A stretch of DNA of 64,000 nucleotides from Ascaris suum (lineage: Eukaryota > Nematoda > Chromadorea > Rhabditida > Ascarididae). Where the stretch lies: NCBI GenBank assembly GCA_013433145.1, contig CM024184.1, positions 3,472,137 through 3,536,136 on the forward strand, read 5' to 3'. Shown in pieces: positions 13,496 to 25,273 of the stretch (position 1 is the first letter of the stretch; each line of letters begins with the position of its first letter). The translations under genes were made by a program, and so were the position numbers. Below the pieces are notes generated by a model. That model was not told the origin of the DNA, did not search any database, and worked only from the letters and a program-made list of their open reading frames with translations.

Positions 13496-14992
13496 TCGAT
13501 TAAACAATGTGGCACAATGTATTCTCAAAGTTATTAGAAGAAAGTTCGAACATTTTTTGCTAAGTTCCAACTTAAAACTTCAACTACATAAATGAGTAAT
13601 GTATGAGATTAGCCAGTAGATTTTTCTCGATGACAGATATGTTGATCAAAAGTGAATAGTCAACTCACAGTCACTGTTGATTAGTGTCTGACGGAAGAAA
13701 AAACAAAGAGCACTAATAGATGGAAGCGTTTTATAGAGAAACTTGCAAACGTTGCTCGAAATTACGGTATTCTATTGAATTTCAAAACGCCCAACGAAGA
13801 CGCAATCGTCTGATTCTTTGTTCGACAGTCTCGCTCGAGAGCAACAAAGAATGCGTTTTAAGAAGCGATCGTACTGTTGAAATTAAAGTAATTTTTTTGC
13901 ACTTTATTCCACTTTTTTATAATAGTGTGTCAAGGAGCAGAAGAGAACACAACAGGACAGAGCTGGATAGGACAGGAAAGACAAAACAGCGCCGGGCAGG
14001 ACAGTAAAGGGCAAGACGGGACAGGACACAACAGAATAGAGCAGAGTTGTTGTCGAGAAACAGTCTACTTGAACGAAAAAAACAGTACACAAAAGTGCAA
14101 AAACATATTTATTAGAGTGGAACAATGATATGTGCGGGATTTATCACTACACAACAGTTTCTCTCAAAACAACTCACTCATGACCCCTTCCAGATAGACA
14201 TCATGCATGCTGTCGACTCTTTCAAAAAAACTTTTAATTTCTGAGCTTGAGCCAGCTAAGTTCAAAAAGATATTCGGAAGTATATTTTGGAAGGATTCAA
14301 GATTCTATGGGAAGGGGACTTTTAGTGCAAAATACTAGTGTAAAAGGATGCAATCGTATTGGAATCTACACGACTTGACGAACTCGGTTTATCACTCCAA
14401 AATTACGGTAACCTTTATGGTGAAAAAAAGAACAATTTGAGTGACACACCTGCACAAACGGTTTTTTTTTACCCTAAAGTGTGCAGTAATGAAAGAAGAG
14501 AAGATTACTATGGAAGGGTCGAATACCATAATGTTGTAAGGAATGCATTGAGAAATTGACATATGCATTCGCAAGCTGTGCTTTTTTTCATACTTAAATA
14601 AACGAAAGTAAGCCATTGTGATCGAGACTATTAATCTTTATGAGTGAAGACTCGACTTTTAGCGATCTCGAAGACGAAATTTTATATGGTCCTACTCACA
14701 TAGCAATTTTGAATTGTGCTGCTCTCATTAATCACAGTAAAAACAGTGATGCATAGCGATGAATTAGACTTGAGTTCAATTATCCATAACCGTCGTCCTT
14801 CCACTCCCTTCGTGCCCCCCCTCCCCCCATACCTTTCCCCACCATCTCCTCCAAATCTGTCAACACTTCAGAAACAGGAGAAGGAAATGAGGACCAATCA
14901 AGGATGGCAACGTTTTACTTCAGAAAAGTTTTGACTCTCCGAGAAACTTCGCGTCCAGTTTTTTTTTCTTGTCTTAGCACAAAAATTTTCAG

Positions 14993-15220
14993 ATCCCGTC
15001 GTCTGCCTCATCTTTCAATCCGTACACCACTATCGAAGTGGAAATTAATGTTCTGTGGAAGTTTAGCTATCTTCGATCGTCAAAAAAATTGCTCGAATTG
15101 GCTTCGCACCCTTCCAGCACTTTTCCGGAAGCTAAGAATTCCAGAAAAATATTAATACAGCCGACACTTTCTACACACTTCACGTATAAAACTTTTCATA
15201 GGAACAATTTAATCATCTGA
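14993..15220 (+). CDS. Candidate terminal exon, unknown product
   Basis: An excellent acceptor (AAAATTTTCAG ending at 14992) is followed at once, in phase 0, by 75 open codons to TGA at 15218. The product begins IPSSASSFNPYTTIEVEINV and continues LWKFSYLRSSKKLLELASHP; it ends in a basic, asparagine-rich tail. A second phase is also open over much of the same stretch, which lowers confidence. No motif is recognised. It could be the last exon of a gene that includes 12780-12939, whose phase matches. Confidence 0.38.
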   Translation: MPSSASSFNPYTTIEVEINVLWKFSYLRSSKKLLELASHPSSTFPEAKNSRKILIQPTLSTHFTYKTFHRNNLII

Positions 15221-16066
15221 AAGAGGAGAAATATTTATTTCGTTAAGGATATATTTGCACACATGTGACGATAAAAAACTAAAGATCGGAGAGGACTGCT
15301 GCTTATAAATGAACTAACGTTACAAATTCAACCAAGTGTCAGTGTGCATTCTCGTTACACATAAGCAGTATATGTCTTCTCTCTGTGGTATCTACATATG
15401 TATGCTGCCAGGAAGGTATAAGGCATATATTTGCAAAAATATGCAGGAACAGAATTATATATTTCATGCTGGTGAGTGAATCAAATCTCGTGCAATAAAA
15501 CAACGACGTAGTTGCAGTGGCTTGCATGTGGTTTATTTGCCGATGTGTCGACTTTTATTGCTATACCATTGGTACAAAGCAGTTAGCAGGGAGTTTAATT
15601 AAGCATAAAGCGACCAGACGACCACCTAAATTGAATTGCTCAACTCGTTGAGGAATTTCGTTGAAAGAGACGACTCATTTTTGTTCCTTAAAAAGTTTGA
15701 AAATATCATCGGATCGCCTATATCGTTTAAGACATCTTGGAGGAATCTGAATGCAGTAGATGAAAGTCTCTGATTGTTGTGGTGCAAGGAAACCGTTATT
15801 CCCTGTAATCAGAATCTGCTTTATAAACATCATCAAAATTTGGCAGCACCACATCTGCTGTCAAGTTATCGGCCAATTGTTAGCGAATTCGAACGCATAA
15901 TGAGATTCTTTTTTTCTTTTGAGAAATGATTAGTTATGAGATTTTCGATCAGATATTCAACCTACCCTACCTAGATCTTTTATATAAAAACGGAAAAAGT
16001 ATGTTGCTAGGTATGCAAAAAATTTGCAAACTTCAAGACGATCGGTGAACAAATTGTAAACACTTA

Positions 16067-16270
16067 GTGCTCATTCAGAAATATCATCAACGTACATATA
16101 ATGCAGCATTGGATTGCAGTGAAGTGCCTCGTCGCGTGCTACTAGTAACAACATCTTTTGTCGATACGCACTTAAAATTGAGAGATGCAGTTCAACGTCC
16201 CATTCAGATGTTTCAACGAGTGGAAAATCACAAATATGGAAGATCTGAGCGGATTATGATTTATTCTTAA
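16067..16270 (+). CDS. Candidate exon, unknown product
   Basis: This frame stays open for 67 codons to TAA at 16268. It lies after two closely spaced AGs (CACTTAG before 16069 and CATTCAG ending near 16078), either of which could be the acceptor. It reads YHQRTYNAALDCSEVPRRVL and then LVTTSFVDTHLKLRDAVQRP. A donor-like GTAACA at about 16145 could end the exon earlier. It may belong with the terminal exon at 16478. No family recognised. Confidence 0.33.
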   Translation: MLIQKYHQRTYNAALDCSEVPRRVLLVTTSFVDTHLKLRDAVQRPIQMFQRVENHKYGRSERIMIYS

Positions 16271-16477
16271 CATCGGTTTGCGATGAATCAAGAAAACTTA
16301 TTCATAATTTAAAAGGAAAAGATTGCAGAGACGGAAATTGACTGTCATAATATTGAAGCGTAATTTTGAACTGCTTCGCGACTGCTTTGGACTCATTTCT
16401 CTTCAAAATTAGACTGCATTGAATCCTGTCGACCCATTTTTGTGTGTAATATTTTGTATTGGTAATGGTACCTGCAG

Positions 16478-16640
16478 ATTTTGTATATGTGACCTTGAAA
16501 ATGAAGCTATTATTTGTTCTATAATTTTTACGGTCCATTTTTCCACTTTCACATTATTTTTGAAGGGAAATCCTCGAAATCGGGAAATATCTGATAAGTT
16601 GACGTTGTCTCAACGTATGAAGACTGCTATACATAAATAA
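16478..16640 (+). CDS. Candidate terminal exon with a membrane segment
   Basis: After the acceptor TACCTGCAG (ending at 16477) and one leading base, 53 codons stay open to TAA at 16638. The protein starts FCICDLENEAIICSIIFTVH, has a hydrophobic stretch compatible with one membrane span, and ends with a polar basic tail KGNPRNREISDKLTLS... The codons CAT-AAA-TAA at the end overlap a perfect AATAAA at 16636-16641, so stop codon and polyadenylation signal are shared. Upstream exon probably 16067-16270 or further left. Confidence 0.42.
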
Positions 16641-16641
16641 A
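16636..16641 (+). promoter_or_regulatory. AATAAA polyadenylation signal overlapping a stop codon
   Basis: The hexamer shares four bases (TAAA) with the TAA stop codon and following base of the 16478-16640 frame. The same CATAAATAAA arrangement recurs at 34949-34958. Confidence 0.4.
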
Positions 16642-19620
16642 CTAGAGTCTCACTGAAGCTGCAGCTGGGTAGGTGTTCGATGGTGAGAAGCTGGAGGAAG
16701 ACATTTTGAATAATCGTATTTCATGTACTTTAAAGCGATACATCACCTTCGAGTGACATGCCAGTCGAATTTCTAGCATGCATAGCGAATAAGCTGAGTA
16801 TGCCTAATATAGCTTTCAACAAGAGATATATAAAAGCGCTCTCAAAAGAGCAATTCGTATAGAGTGTTTGAACTATTGCACTAAAAGGACCAGTATCGAA
16901 TCCAAAGGGAATTCTTAAAGCATCGAAATCGCGACCCCAATCCTGAAAATCGCAGCCCTAATCCTGAAACCTAAAATATGTGCACTTTAGTTAGTTGGAG
17001 CTTCGAAAGCAGCGAAAGAACATCAGAAAGAATGGTCGAAACAAAGTTCATACGACCCCTTCACAAAGGTGTGAAACCTTATCCAGAGCCTCTGGTTTTT
17101 GATTGTATACTTCATTCCTGGTGTATACTTTCTATATATAAGATGGTCCCCACATCAGTATAAAGTAATAACGAAGTTCTTAGCTTCCTGACCATTTATT
17201 AGCTCAGTTTTTATTCACCGCTCGATCTATTTTAGTGACATTTTGCGCTCATATCCTAGGTTCATGGTCCGCGGTCTACTGCGTTTATTGTTGGAAGTGA
17301 GGATCTCGCACATTCCGTCCAGATTGTGAACCTATTTGTTTTTCATTTGGAAATCGTTTTCGAAAGAGTCTAACCAAAAGGATTAAATAGATCAACTAGA
17401 ATTTCTTTCAGTTATTACTAAAATACTAAAGAAGTAGTAACAATCGGAAATATGGTAACTAACGCTTGAATTATAGGTTCGTGGATGGTTTCACGTAAAC
17501 AATACTTACTTATGCATTATTGATGCACTATTTTTGGGTATTTATGTGTTATTTTTAGAAATATGAAGAAGAAAGAACCGGAGAAAGAATCTATGCACAC
17601 ACACCTGTATGTATTTACCTGAGTTGTGATACTCATAACACTTTCACTTACCGGATGATCACGGACCGGTAAGTGAAAATAAGAAGAATAATAGACCGTT
17701 AAAATACGTTAGAAAGAGAAGAATAACGGAAATTGCTGTCTTTTGTGAAGTGAACAAAGGGCATTGAACATTCTTCTGTTTACTGATTACTATGCTATGC
17801 TCTTCATTATGTACGCCTTGCGAGACGCTTGCTCTTGTTACAGTTTACTGGCTTCATGCCTTAAGCTTATTATCCTTTTAAAGCTTACTTCCGCTGTTGC
17901 ATATGGCCAGAGGATCCAAGAATCTTCTCGTTCCTGGCCCTTTTCTCACTCGCCTCATCCTGCCCACCTCAACTACTTCGCCCTCTCCCCCCCCCCCCCC
18001 CTCCCCTCCTCCCTGCATCTTTAGAAACGAGAGGAGAGGAAACTTTTGTTGTTGATTCACGCTGTACAATGAAAAATGAAGAAAAATTTATTTGAGACTT
18101 CCTGATTTTGTACTCGTTGCAAAAATTAGTAATGAAGCATATATTAGTAACAAGTAATAACGGTATAAACCAGCGTTACCCTACCACTAGAATGAATCCA
18201 CTTCCCCATCTTCTCTCCTCTTCCCTTGATTGAACCACTCCAATTTTCAACTTTCTATTTATTTCAGAATTAGCTCCCTATTCAAACCTTTGTGAGTAAA
18301 GGTGGCCAGTGGCCACCTGCCTTTCCCTTTTCAAGCATGTTTCTTACGTCTGACAAATTTTGTTACGACGTACAAGAGTGGTAGGCTTGAGCTATTATAG
18401 AGAACACCTATTTCACTGATCGAAAACAAACTTCAAACCTCATTTATTGCCAGCCTGACGTCATTTGACCTCAGGAATGTCCTTCACTTCAAGTTCATTC
18501 ATTTCAGCTTAGACTTGAACTGAGTCCTCCTATATCCTTCTCATCAATTCCTTGTTATTGCACAACTTCTCCTGCCAGTGAATTGCTTCTTTTTCATCGA
18601 ACTAATATGTCAAACAACGTAAAACCAAATTTAAAAATGGCATTAAGAATTTGATGCAGAATACATGCCTAAAACCTTAATATAACCCCCACCTGTCCTC
18701 TACTAAACTTATCCTATCAATGGAAGCTCTTCACGTTCATCCGTTACGCAGAACTCGTGAAGAAACCCTCCCTTCCCATTGGTTATTACGATTAAACAAA
18801 ATTAGCTTTTGGTCTCAGTTATCGCTACGTCTTCAGCATCTTAGAGAATACAACCCCATCTTCCCCCTTGCCATCTTATAAATCCACTCTTGCCTCATAT
18901 CATCAAATTCCCCTTGCTATTGTTACGCCAACTTACCACTATCATATCGCGCCATTCTTACATCCGCTCAACGCTGCAAGCTAATATAAGTTTCGAAATT
19001 GTGTTAGATTCTGCAGCACTCTTGGTTTCTTTCAAAATTAAATGGAAATAAACGGTGCAATAAAGTATAAAATTTTGGGGGGTAAAGTTTCGAATATATA
19101 AAACGAAAACAGGGAACCGCAAATCAGTCGCAATAAGCTTAAGCTGGCAGAAGGCATTGGTGGGACGACAATTAGGGAGTCTCGAGAGCCCCATCTATAG
19201 ATTTCCTGACGGCTGCTGGAAAAAGCTACCGACATAGAAAATCACGTGTCGACGGAGAGACAAGCAGACAGGCCAAGCTTATAATGTGTTTCGCTTTTAG
19301 AAACTAAAAAGCACATAGAGTTGGAACTAAATAAAAGCGAATAGCAAAATTCATCGAATATTTTTATTCCAACATAAAACACAACGTTCATTTAAGATAA
19401 AGTACTCGTCTGATATGCTCCAATTATTGGGGAATATTACAGCGAAATCAGATCCATAAAAAAATACGCGCTACTATTAACTGAGACACAATTGCAATAA
19501 GCGTGAATTGAGGAAGGAAGACGGCAGTCATCAACGCATATTGCTTTCTTGACGAGATGAATGCACACGAGTGCCCCCTCGTGCATCGATTCGTTCCCCT
19601 CTTATGAAGCATGTTTTCAG
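16641..19620. other. Gene-poor stretch with a perfect hairpin
   Basis: No supported exon. It contains a 13-bp perfect hairpin at 17642-17678 (listed separately), a C-run at about 17985-18000 in a pyrimidine-rich block, and a GACGGAGAGACA-type repeat tail at 19250-19274. Frames at 17764-18024 are low-complexity proline-rich artefacts of the C-run. Confidence 0.5.
17642..17678. repeat. Perfect 13-bp hairpin
   Basis: TTTCACTTACCGG (17642-17654) is followed after an 11-base loop by its exact reverse complement CCGGTAAGTGAAA (17666-17678). The stem is GC-containing, so it is not a by-product of AT richness. Confidence 0.95.
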
Positions 19621-21142
19621 CTTTGAAGCCGAGCTTAATCCGCTCGAAGCAGCAAACGCGAAGAATGCTTTTCATAGCACAACAACAATCAATCATATAA
19701 CAATGCATGAAATCTTCTTCAAAACCACATGCAAGAATATGGCTAGATTTTTGGATATTTTCGATGCCTGCATCCAAACGCCAATGATCGTTGAAATAAA
19801 TGACCAGCGGTCATTTTGCAATAAACAGTTTCTTCGTTACTTAAACCAGCGTGAATGTTACACAACAAAATACATGTGAGTTCATCCGTCAAAAATGAAT
19901 AAGAAAGCAAAAGTCAAGTGGACATTAGTCGAAAAACAATTACAACTTAAAGAAAACGTAATTTATCTATGCAAATCGTATCCTTTGTGTGTATTTAAAG
20001 CAAATAAAGAATATTTGGCAATTTTTTCACGAATTCTTCCCAAAATTGTTCCATAATAAGCGCAAAAGCAGATCAGACATGGTATACTGAGATTGCCAGA
20101 GGCAACAACAACACTAACATCGACAAAGCATTTCTACTGATATTGTTATCATATACAGGCAAGTTCGCGCAGCGTACATCAATCAAAAGCTAGAAAAAGT
20201 CGTATGACATGTTGTGAAGCTTGTTTGCAAATGAGGGAAATTTATTGGTTCTTCAAGTTCTTGCAGAGACGGGAGAGAGGTGGGATGGAGAGTCAGCAAG
20301 AGATTCTAAAGTTCTCCCTCAGAATGAAGAGAGTAGACACTGAGGGTTAAATAAGCGTTCTATAGAGGTGATTACTAATATACGAAGGTCAACGATGTAT
20401 AGCAATTGTGAACTTGAAGTGCTTCGCTTTAGACGAATGAACAGGCCTATAATCGGAAGAGAACATACATAATCCAGGACTAAACACCTATAAAACACCT
20501 TTCGAAAGTGGAGTATAATTGAGACAGATTAGTATCCATGGGCACTTATATTACCAGGATTATAAATTGAGCCCGTTGTTCAATCGTGTCTGCAGCAGAC
20601 GTTTTTTTTCTCTTGTCCAAACCAGGACTATATAACTGGTGCTTTTTCTAAAACTCAGGTGATAAAGAACCGAAAAAAGCAAGAAAAAAAATAAAAGTTT
20701 CAGTCATGCTTTGATGGCGGAAGGAGGAGGGGGTGACACAAACTGCGTTTGCAACTCACAAGGATGGCGTATTGCAGAAGAGCATCAAACGAAGTGTTTA
20801 TGCGCTATTCACGGAAGGTAAGTGCCAATTATGCATAAATTAACAACTCTACGGGCTTTTTTTGAAAATATTTATAGCGCTCTTCGCATAATTCCCACTT
20901 TAATGAAAACGTAAATATTGAACGAAGATTTGAGCTCTATCGATTGATTGACCCCACTGATCAAATGATCTCATACACCAGTATTTATGGGTCGATATAA
21001 AGAGTGGAAAAATTAAAAAATATTTTTTGAAGCATTTCGATACTCGTTTTTTTTCAGTTCTCATAGAGCATGTCTTTTGAATTCCAGCAAAAATAGGATT
21101 ATTAGACTTGGCATACCTGTGTCTGCCTTTCTGTTTGTCTGA
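19621..21142 (+). CDS. Partial gene for a cysteine-rich, probably secreted protein (3 exons)
   Basis: Three exons join in consistent phase: 19621-19875, 20704-20817 and 21058-21142. Acceptors are TGTTTTCAG, AAGTTTCAG and TTTTTTCAG. Donors are AT|GTGAGT and AAG|GTAAGT, both close to the metazoan consensus. Exon 1 encodes a helical segment with several cysteines (TTCKNMARFLDIFDACIQTP). Exon 2 is glycine- and cysteine-rich (GGGGDTNCVCNSQGWRIAEE). Exon 3 ends in a hydrophobic tail IPVSAFLFV before TGA at 21140. The initiating exon, which should carry the signal peptide and end with two bases of a codon, was not found upstream. The Cys pattern recalls small nematode-specific secreted proteins (DUF19/T20D4.11-like). 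That assignment is only a guess. Confidence 0.58.
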
Positions 21143-21487
21143 TGTCCGTTTCAACATCCAAACAACAGCAGCTAAAATGACAAAACATGGTGAGCAAAGT
21201 GATCTCAGATACTACAAGATCGTCCTCTATGGCTACCTTAAATTAGAAGTGCCGTTTTACCTGTTTTACTGCATTCTGAATTTTGTGCTGAATTACTGAA
21301 CTACTATTTACTGAATTCGAATTATTGAACTCGGAGGTCACAGTTAAATTTTACGCTGAGGAAAAGGTGAAAAAATAGATAACAAAATGTTGGAGGGAGA
21401 GAAAGATAAAGGATGAAAGAAAAGAATAGGAGGACGGGGAGAAATTGACGGTAAAAGAAAAAAAGAAACATGGTCTTCACATGATGT

Positions 21488-21513
21488 CCCCAGCTATCGC
21501 TTATCGGCTGGGG
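21488..21513. repeat. Short GC hairpin
   Basis: CCCCAGC (21488-21494) pairs perfectly with GCTGGGG (21507-21513) around a 12-base loop that contains TATCG twice. Confidence 0.7.
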
Positions 21514-21779
21514 TGGCAATCGAGTTCACATTGCGGAAGGGTTGGGGCGGCAACTTGAAAGAAATTTGGTTCGGCTGGAAGCAGTTACATGATGAAAACC
21601 GCGAGCAATTTAACTGTGCTTCGGTTGCAAACAAAAAGTGAAACAGTCAACACCAAATTACATCCTATAAAAAGCCGAGAAATTTCGTTAGACGGTTGTC
21701 ACCAGTGGGCCAATTCTTTCGAAAAGCTCATTTATATCCAAACTTAGTTTCGCTCCAGGCGGTGCTATTTTTGCTGTAG

Positions 21780-21980
21780 ACTAGTGATGTCAACGAGAAA
21801 AAAAAAACAAACATCGGAAGAGAACTGAAACTTCGAAAAGGAGATTTCGCCTGCGGAAATTTACGAAATGAGCAACAGAAACATCGCAATCGAGAGAACA
21901 GAAGAAACGTCGTGCTCGTTAGCATAGTCGACAACATTGCCACCACAACGTCAACATCAATGATTTTCGCGACTGTTTGA
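21780..21980 (+). CDS. Candidate terminal exon, basic protein
   Basis: Acceptor TTTTGCTGTAG (ending at 21779), then 66 open codons in phase 0 to TGA at 21978. The product is strongly basic (GRELKLRKGDFACGNLRNEQ followed by QKHRNRENRRN) and ends in a Thr/Ser-rich stretch. An antisense frame of 87 codons also exists. No family recognised. Confidence 0.28.
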   Translation, partial: TSDVNEKKKTNIGRELKLRKGDFACGNLRNEQQKHRNRENRRNVVLVSIVDNIATTTSTSMIFATV

Positions 21981-22499
21981 TTAAAATGCACTTTCGTTAA
22001 CGTCTAAAACGATCCGCTAGATGCAACGGAATTAAAAAGTGAGAAGATGCTTCAGAAATTTGCAAGACGAGTATTCTTTGCATTCCGATTAATCAACTCA
22101 ATTGATTACTCAAATGATCGAAAAAAGTGATAAAGCATCTATTAATTAATGCGTTGCCCTATGAAATTAACTCATTGTACAGATTCACCGACGAAACCTT
22201 TTTTGGTCATCTCTGAGCGGTCGATAAATTCATTCCATTTATTTTTATTATTTGCTATAGTGGATGCGCGAAAACAAAACATTCGTCATATACCGAGATT
22301 GAACCTAAGTTCCTTAATCTAACAATTTTGGAGGAAGATGCTACGAAAAAGTGAACCGATGTGTAGCTGAGCTTTATAGTCCCGTCTAAACGAGGTTTAG
22401 ATCACATATGACACGCCTTATCATCCCTTCTCCTTCTCCTTGCCCTCCTCCCCCCCCCCCCCCCTCTTCCCATTCTCCAAAAAAATGTGATATCCACAG

Positions 22500-22753
22500 A
22501 TGAAAAGCATCACGAATCAAGGAGGCTACTGAAGAGATCGCGTCGCAGATTCAACAGTCATTTCACACTACACTATGGACATCGGCTTTTTCGTATGATC
22601 TTTACGGTGGGCAAATTCATGTATAAAGCGTCGTTAACAATGCAGAAGGAGGAAATCATCGATTATATGAAGCGATATAATGCCGCCGTGCAAGATGAGC
22701 AGAGATACATGACGCAATTTACGTCTGCCTTCTTTATCCCACCGAAATCATAA
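22500..22753 (+). CDS. Terminal exon, unknown basic protein
   Basis: The acceptor GATATCCACAG ends at 22499. After two leading bases the frame is open for 83 codons to TAA at 22751. It starts with an arginine-rich segment (ESRRLLKRSRRRFNSHFTLH), continues GHRLFRMIFTVGKFMYKASL, and ends in a helical acidic/basic stretch (QKEEIIDYMKRYNAAVQDEQ). A polyadenylation signal AATAAA lies 32 bases after the stop (22786-22791), which supports a real 3' end. The upstream exon must end with one base of a codon and was not identified. I do not recognise the family. Confidence 0.48.
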
Positions 22754-22785
22754 ACAGAACAACCTCAGCAATTTTGGAATTAACC

Positions 22786-22791
22786 AATAAA
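22786..22791 (+). promoter_or_regulatory. AATAAA polyadenylation signal
   Basis: Perfect hexamer 33 bases beyond the stop codon of the 22500-22753 exon. Confidence 0.5.
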
Positions 22792-23116
22792 CATACCGTC
22801 AGCTTATAGTTTTTAGCATATAGCTTGTAGATTACAAAATTTACAGCTTACTTACAGCCTACAAATAACGCTCATAAATTTTGCTGGGTTTCTCATATAG
22901 TTGTCGAAATTGCGGTGGAAAATTCCATTCGCCGTGCACATCAACCATTTAGCTTTATTTTTCTTTCAAATGTCACACTTTTCAATAAAAGATGCATAGT
23001 TAACCTCTAGGTGAGCAGAAAAGAAAAAAAATTCAAAAACCTCCTAACAATGATCGACGAGGATTAAAGCTGTTAAAAAACTTACATGAAAAGAGTCCAA
23101 ATTTTTAGTATTTCAG

Positions 23117-23358
23117 ATAAGACTAAAAATTTTACATTATAATGAAATTCACACCCACGCGACGCTTAGAATTTCTAGCTGGCGAATTGAAGCATTTTTC
23201 AATAATCAACGCGTGTGCAAAAAATCCTTGCGGCACTCTGATGCGCAAATGCTTTCTCTCAAATTCCCATTTTGTGCTGAAGCGTTCCACTTCCACATTT
23301 CATGTGCTCATATATGTCGTTCATCAACAACAACTCCTATGAGCGAGCAACTTGCAAG
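23117..23358 (+). CDS. Candidate internal exon, unknown product
   Basis: Bracketed by acceptor AGTATTTCAG (ending 23116) and donor AAG|GTATGA (23359). The phase-0 reading is open for 80 codons and contains four cysteines (for example KFPFCAEAFHFHISCAHICR). A second phase beginning with ATG at 23142 is also open for 66 codons and also cysteine-containing (NACAKNPCGTLMRKCF). The segment is probably coding, but which frame is used is not settled by inspection. Confidence 0.35.
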
Positions 23359-24061
23359 GTATGATCGATTGTATCTGATATGACTACTGCATTTTCCATC
23401 CGCCGGTTGAATCATCGGTGGGGTCATGGATAGAGCATATTCCACGGTTATATCGGTGGACATGTGTGATGCTTAAGCTTGAACCCAAGCGAGAACTGCT
23501 GATCTAAAATGAAAGGAGGATTTGTCGGAAATCTCATTCGAATGCACAGATTTTGCATTCTATTGTATGATGATCTGTCAGGGTCTGCAAAGATTCGTTT
23601 TCCCGATTGCTAAGACAATGGGTAGACAACGGCTAAAAGCTGCGTTATATTATGACTGGAAGGCATGAGACAGCTGAATGCCGCATTACTCGACACGTTA
23701 AATGCGAATGTTTTTAATTTTTAAGCCGAACTTGCACTACGATTGTTAACGAAGGGCGTGAGATTAGGCGATAAATGGTGACTGACTCCACTACGAAACA
23801 GTTCCGGTTAGTAACTTCTTTTTTTTGGAAAAGTACGAAGTTCGCTGTTGAAAACTTTTCACCGATTGTTTGCATATTCGGCTCAATTATGTTTGCCTGC
23901 CTATTCGGCGCTCATGCCCCAAATATAAGGAGAGTAAGAAATGGGATTTTCCTGAGGGCGGCGACATAGATGAAACACATTTTTGGGCAATGACATTATG
24001 GGTACTGAGGAAGGAGATGGCAATGAAGAAGGGAGGAGGTGGGGAAGAGGTTACGCTATAC

Positions 24062-24160
24062 AAGCATAAATACTTTAGGGGTATTTACTAAATACTAAGT
24101 ACTTAACTAAAAAATACTAAATACTTAAAAATACAATACTAAATACTTAACTAAAAAAGC
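24062..24160. repeat. Imperfect tandem repeat
   Basis: Three to four degenerate copies of a unit of about 20 bases built on TAAATACTTAACTAAAAAA, with internal variation. Confidence 0.7.
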
Positions 24161-24643
24161 ATTTCGCGTTCAAGTGAAAACCTGACACTAGACAGTTTTA
24201 GCACTTTTATCTTTTGCATTCCAACCATATGCGTGAAAATTTCTCGTGAGAGAAAGAATGGACGAGTTTATTTGCTGGAATAAATGAATTTTTAACTCAT
24301 ATGTTTCGCAGTTTTAAAAAGGACTGTGCTTTTTATTGCTGAAATTCACTACTTTCCTTCATTATTTGTTTGAAGCGATATGTTTGAAGCGATTACGAAA
24401 ATCTATAAACGTCTACGTTTAAACAATGGATCTGGCATAGACATCAACGTCGATTAACATTACCGCGTATTTTCATCAAGCGCATTTATATCGTGGTTCA
24501 TACGCACTGTCTGAGAGCCGAAAATTTAACTTGTGTTAGGATAATACTACCTGAGTTGTCATTAAATTGGACTTCTAGTCTCGTGGAGTATATTTTGAGG
24601 CTACAAGTCGGCAGTCAGCAAGGTTGCAATTATGTAGGTTTAA

Positions 24644-25096
24644 TGGAAGGATGGTGGTAAAACAAAATGCGAGTACGGCTCGTTGAAGAGAAAACCAAAC
24701 GACTGCTCTATTTTCACAGTGTCTAACGATAGCCGCACTCTTCCACGTAAGACTAGGTGAAAGGAGTTGACGCGACCTCGGAGTGAAGCGATACTGTGTG
24801 CTTAGCAAGGCTGTAAAAGAAGAAGCTCACCAACGGTTATGAATCTACCCGGTTCTTCCTGGTCCTGCAACAGGAGCCCGCTACCTCACCCCATAGTACG
24901 CAATAGTGTACAATTTTTAAAACTATATAACTACAGGTAACTGAACCTCCTCGTCGCGTTCGAGGGATTTTACTATGAACTTATGGGCGGCGCTGATTAT
25001 TCAGCCCTTTGTCCTCCAATGTTTAATGGAACAATCATTATGGGGCTGTCGAAAATTCGATTTTCCATGTTCGAACAGCGAAGTCGTATCGTATAA
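24644..25096 (+). CDS. Two candidate exons with weak chitin-binding-domain resemblance
   Basis: Segment A (24644-24746) ends at a consensus-like donor C|GTAAGA and contains KCEYGSLKRKPNDCSIFTVS. Segment B is an open frame at 24941-25096, ending in TAA, with FYYELMGGADYSALCPPMFN. The KCxxG...NDCxxF and CPPxFN patterns loosely recall peritrophin-A (CBM14) chitin-binding domains, which have six cysteines, but key cysteines are missing and the two segments are not joined by a verified intron. An overlapping - strand frame (25001-25258, ATG start, 85 codons) competes for part of the same DNA. Low confidence. Confidence 0.25.
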
Positions 25097-25258
25097 CTGA
25101 TAAGTGTAAGGCTGGATTCTATGGAACTTGGTCCCTTTGTGCCTCGAGTTGCTGCTGTAGCGCATATCCGTAGGCCACCATGGCAGTGATCCGAGGCGGG
25201 GCTGTGCACACTGTAAAGTGTTCGCAACTTGCTTCTTCAACATTGGGGGAACACGCAT
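25001..25258 (-). CDS. Competing - strand ORF next to an inverted-repeat arm
   Basis: ATG at 25258 (MRVPPMLKKQVANTLQCAQP...) to a stop at 25001, 85 residues, hydrophilic, no motif recognised. It lies about 40 bases downstream of an outward TATATAAG (25306-25299) in the arm of the inverted repeat, so it could be transcribed from there. It overlaps + strand segment B of the neighbouring entry, and only one of the two is likely to be real. Confidence 0.25.
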   Translation of the reverse strand: MRVPPMLKKQVANTLQCAQPRLGSLPWWPTDMRYSSNSRHKGTKFHRIQPYTYQLYDTTSLFEHGKSNFRQPHNDCSIKHWRTKG

Positions 25259-25273
25259 GATAGAAGGAGAGAA

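Noticed and set aside
17764..18024. Proline-rich frame with hydrophobic start
   Set aside because: The tail is a C-run artefact, there is no ATG signal peptide, and no in-phase link to the 19621 exon was found.
18280..18292. Possible 22-base microexon after TTATTTCAG ending at GTGAGT
   Set aside because: Too short to support without transcripts.
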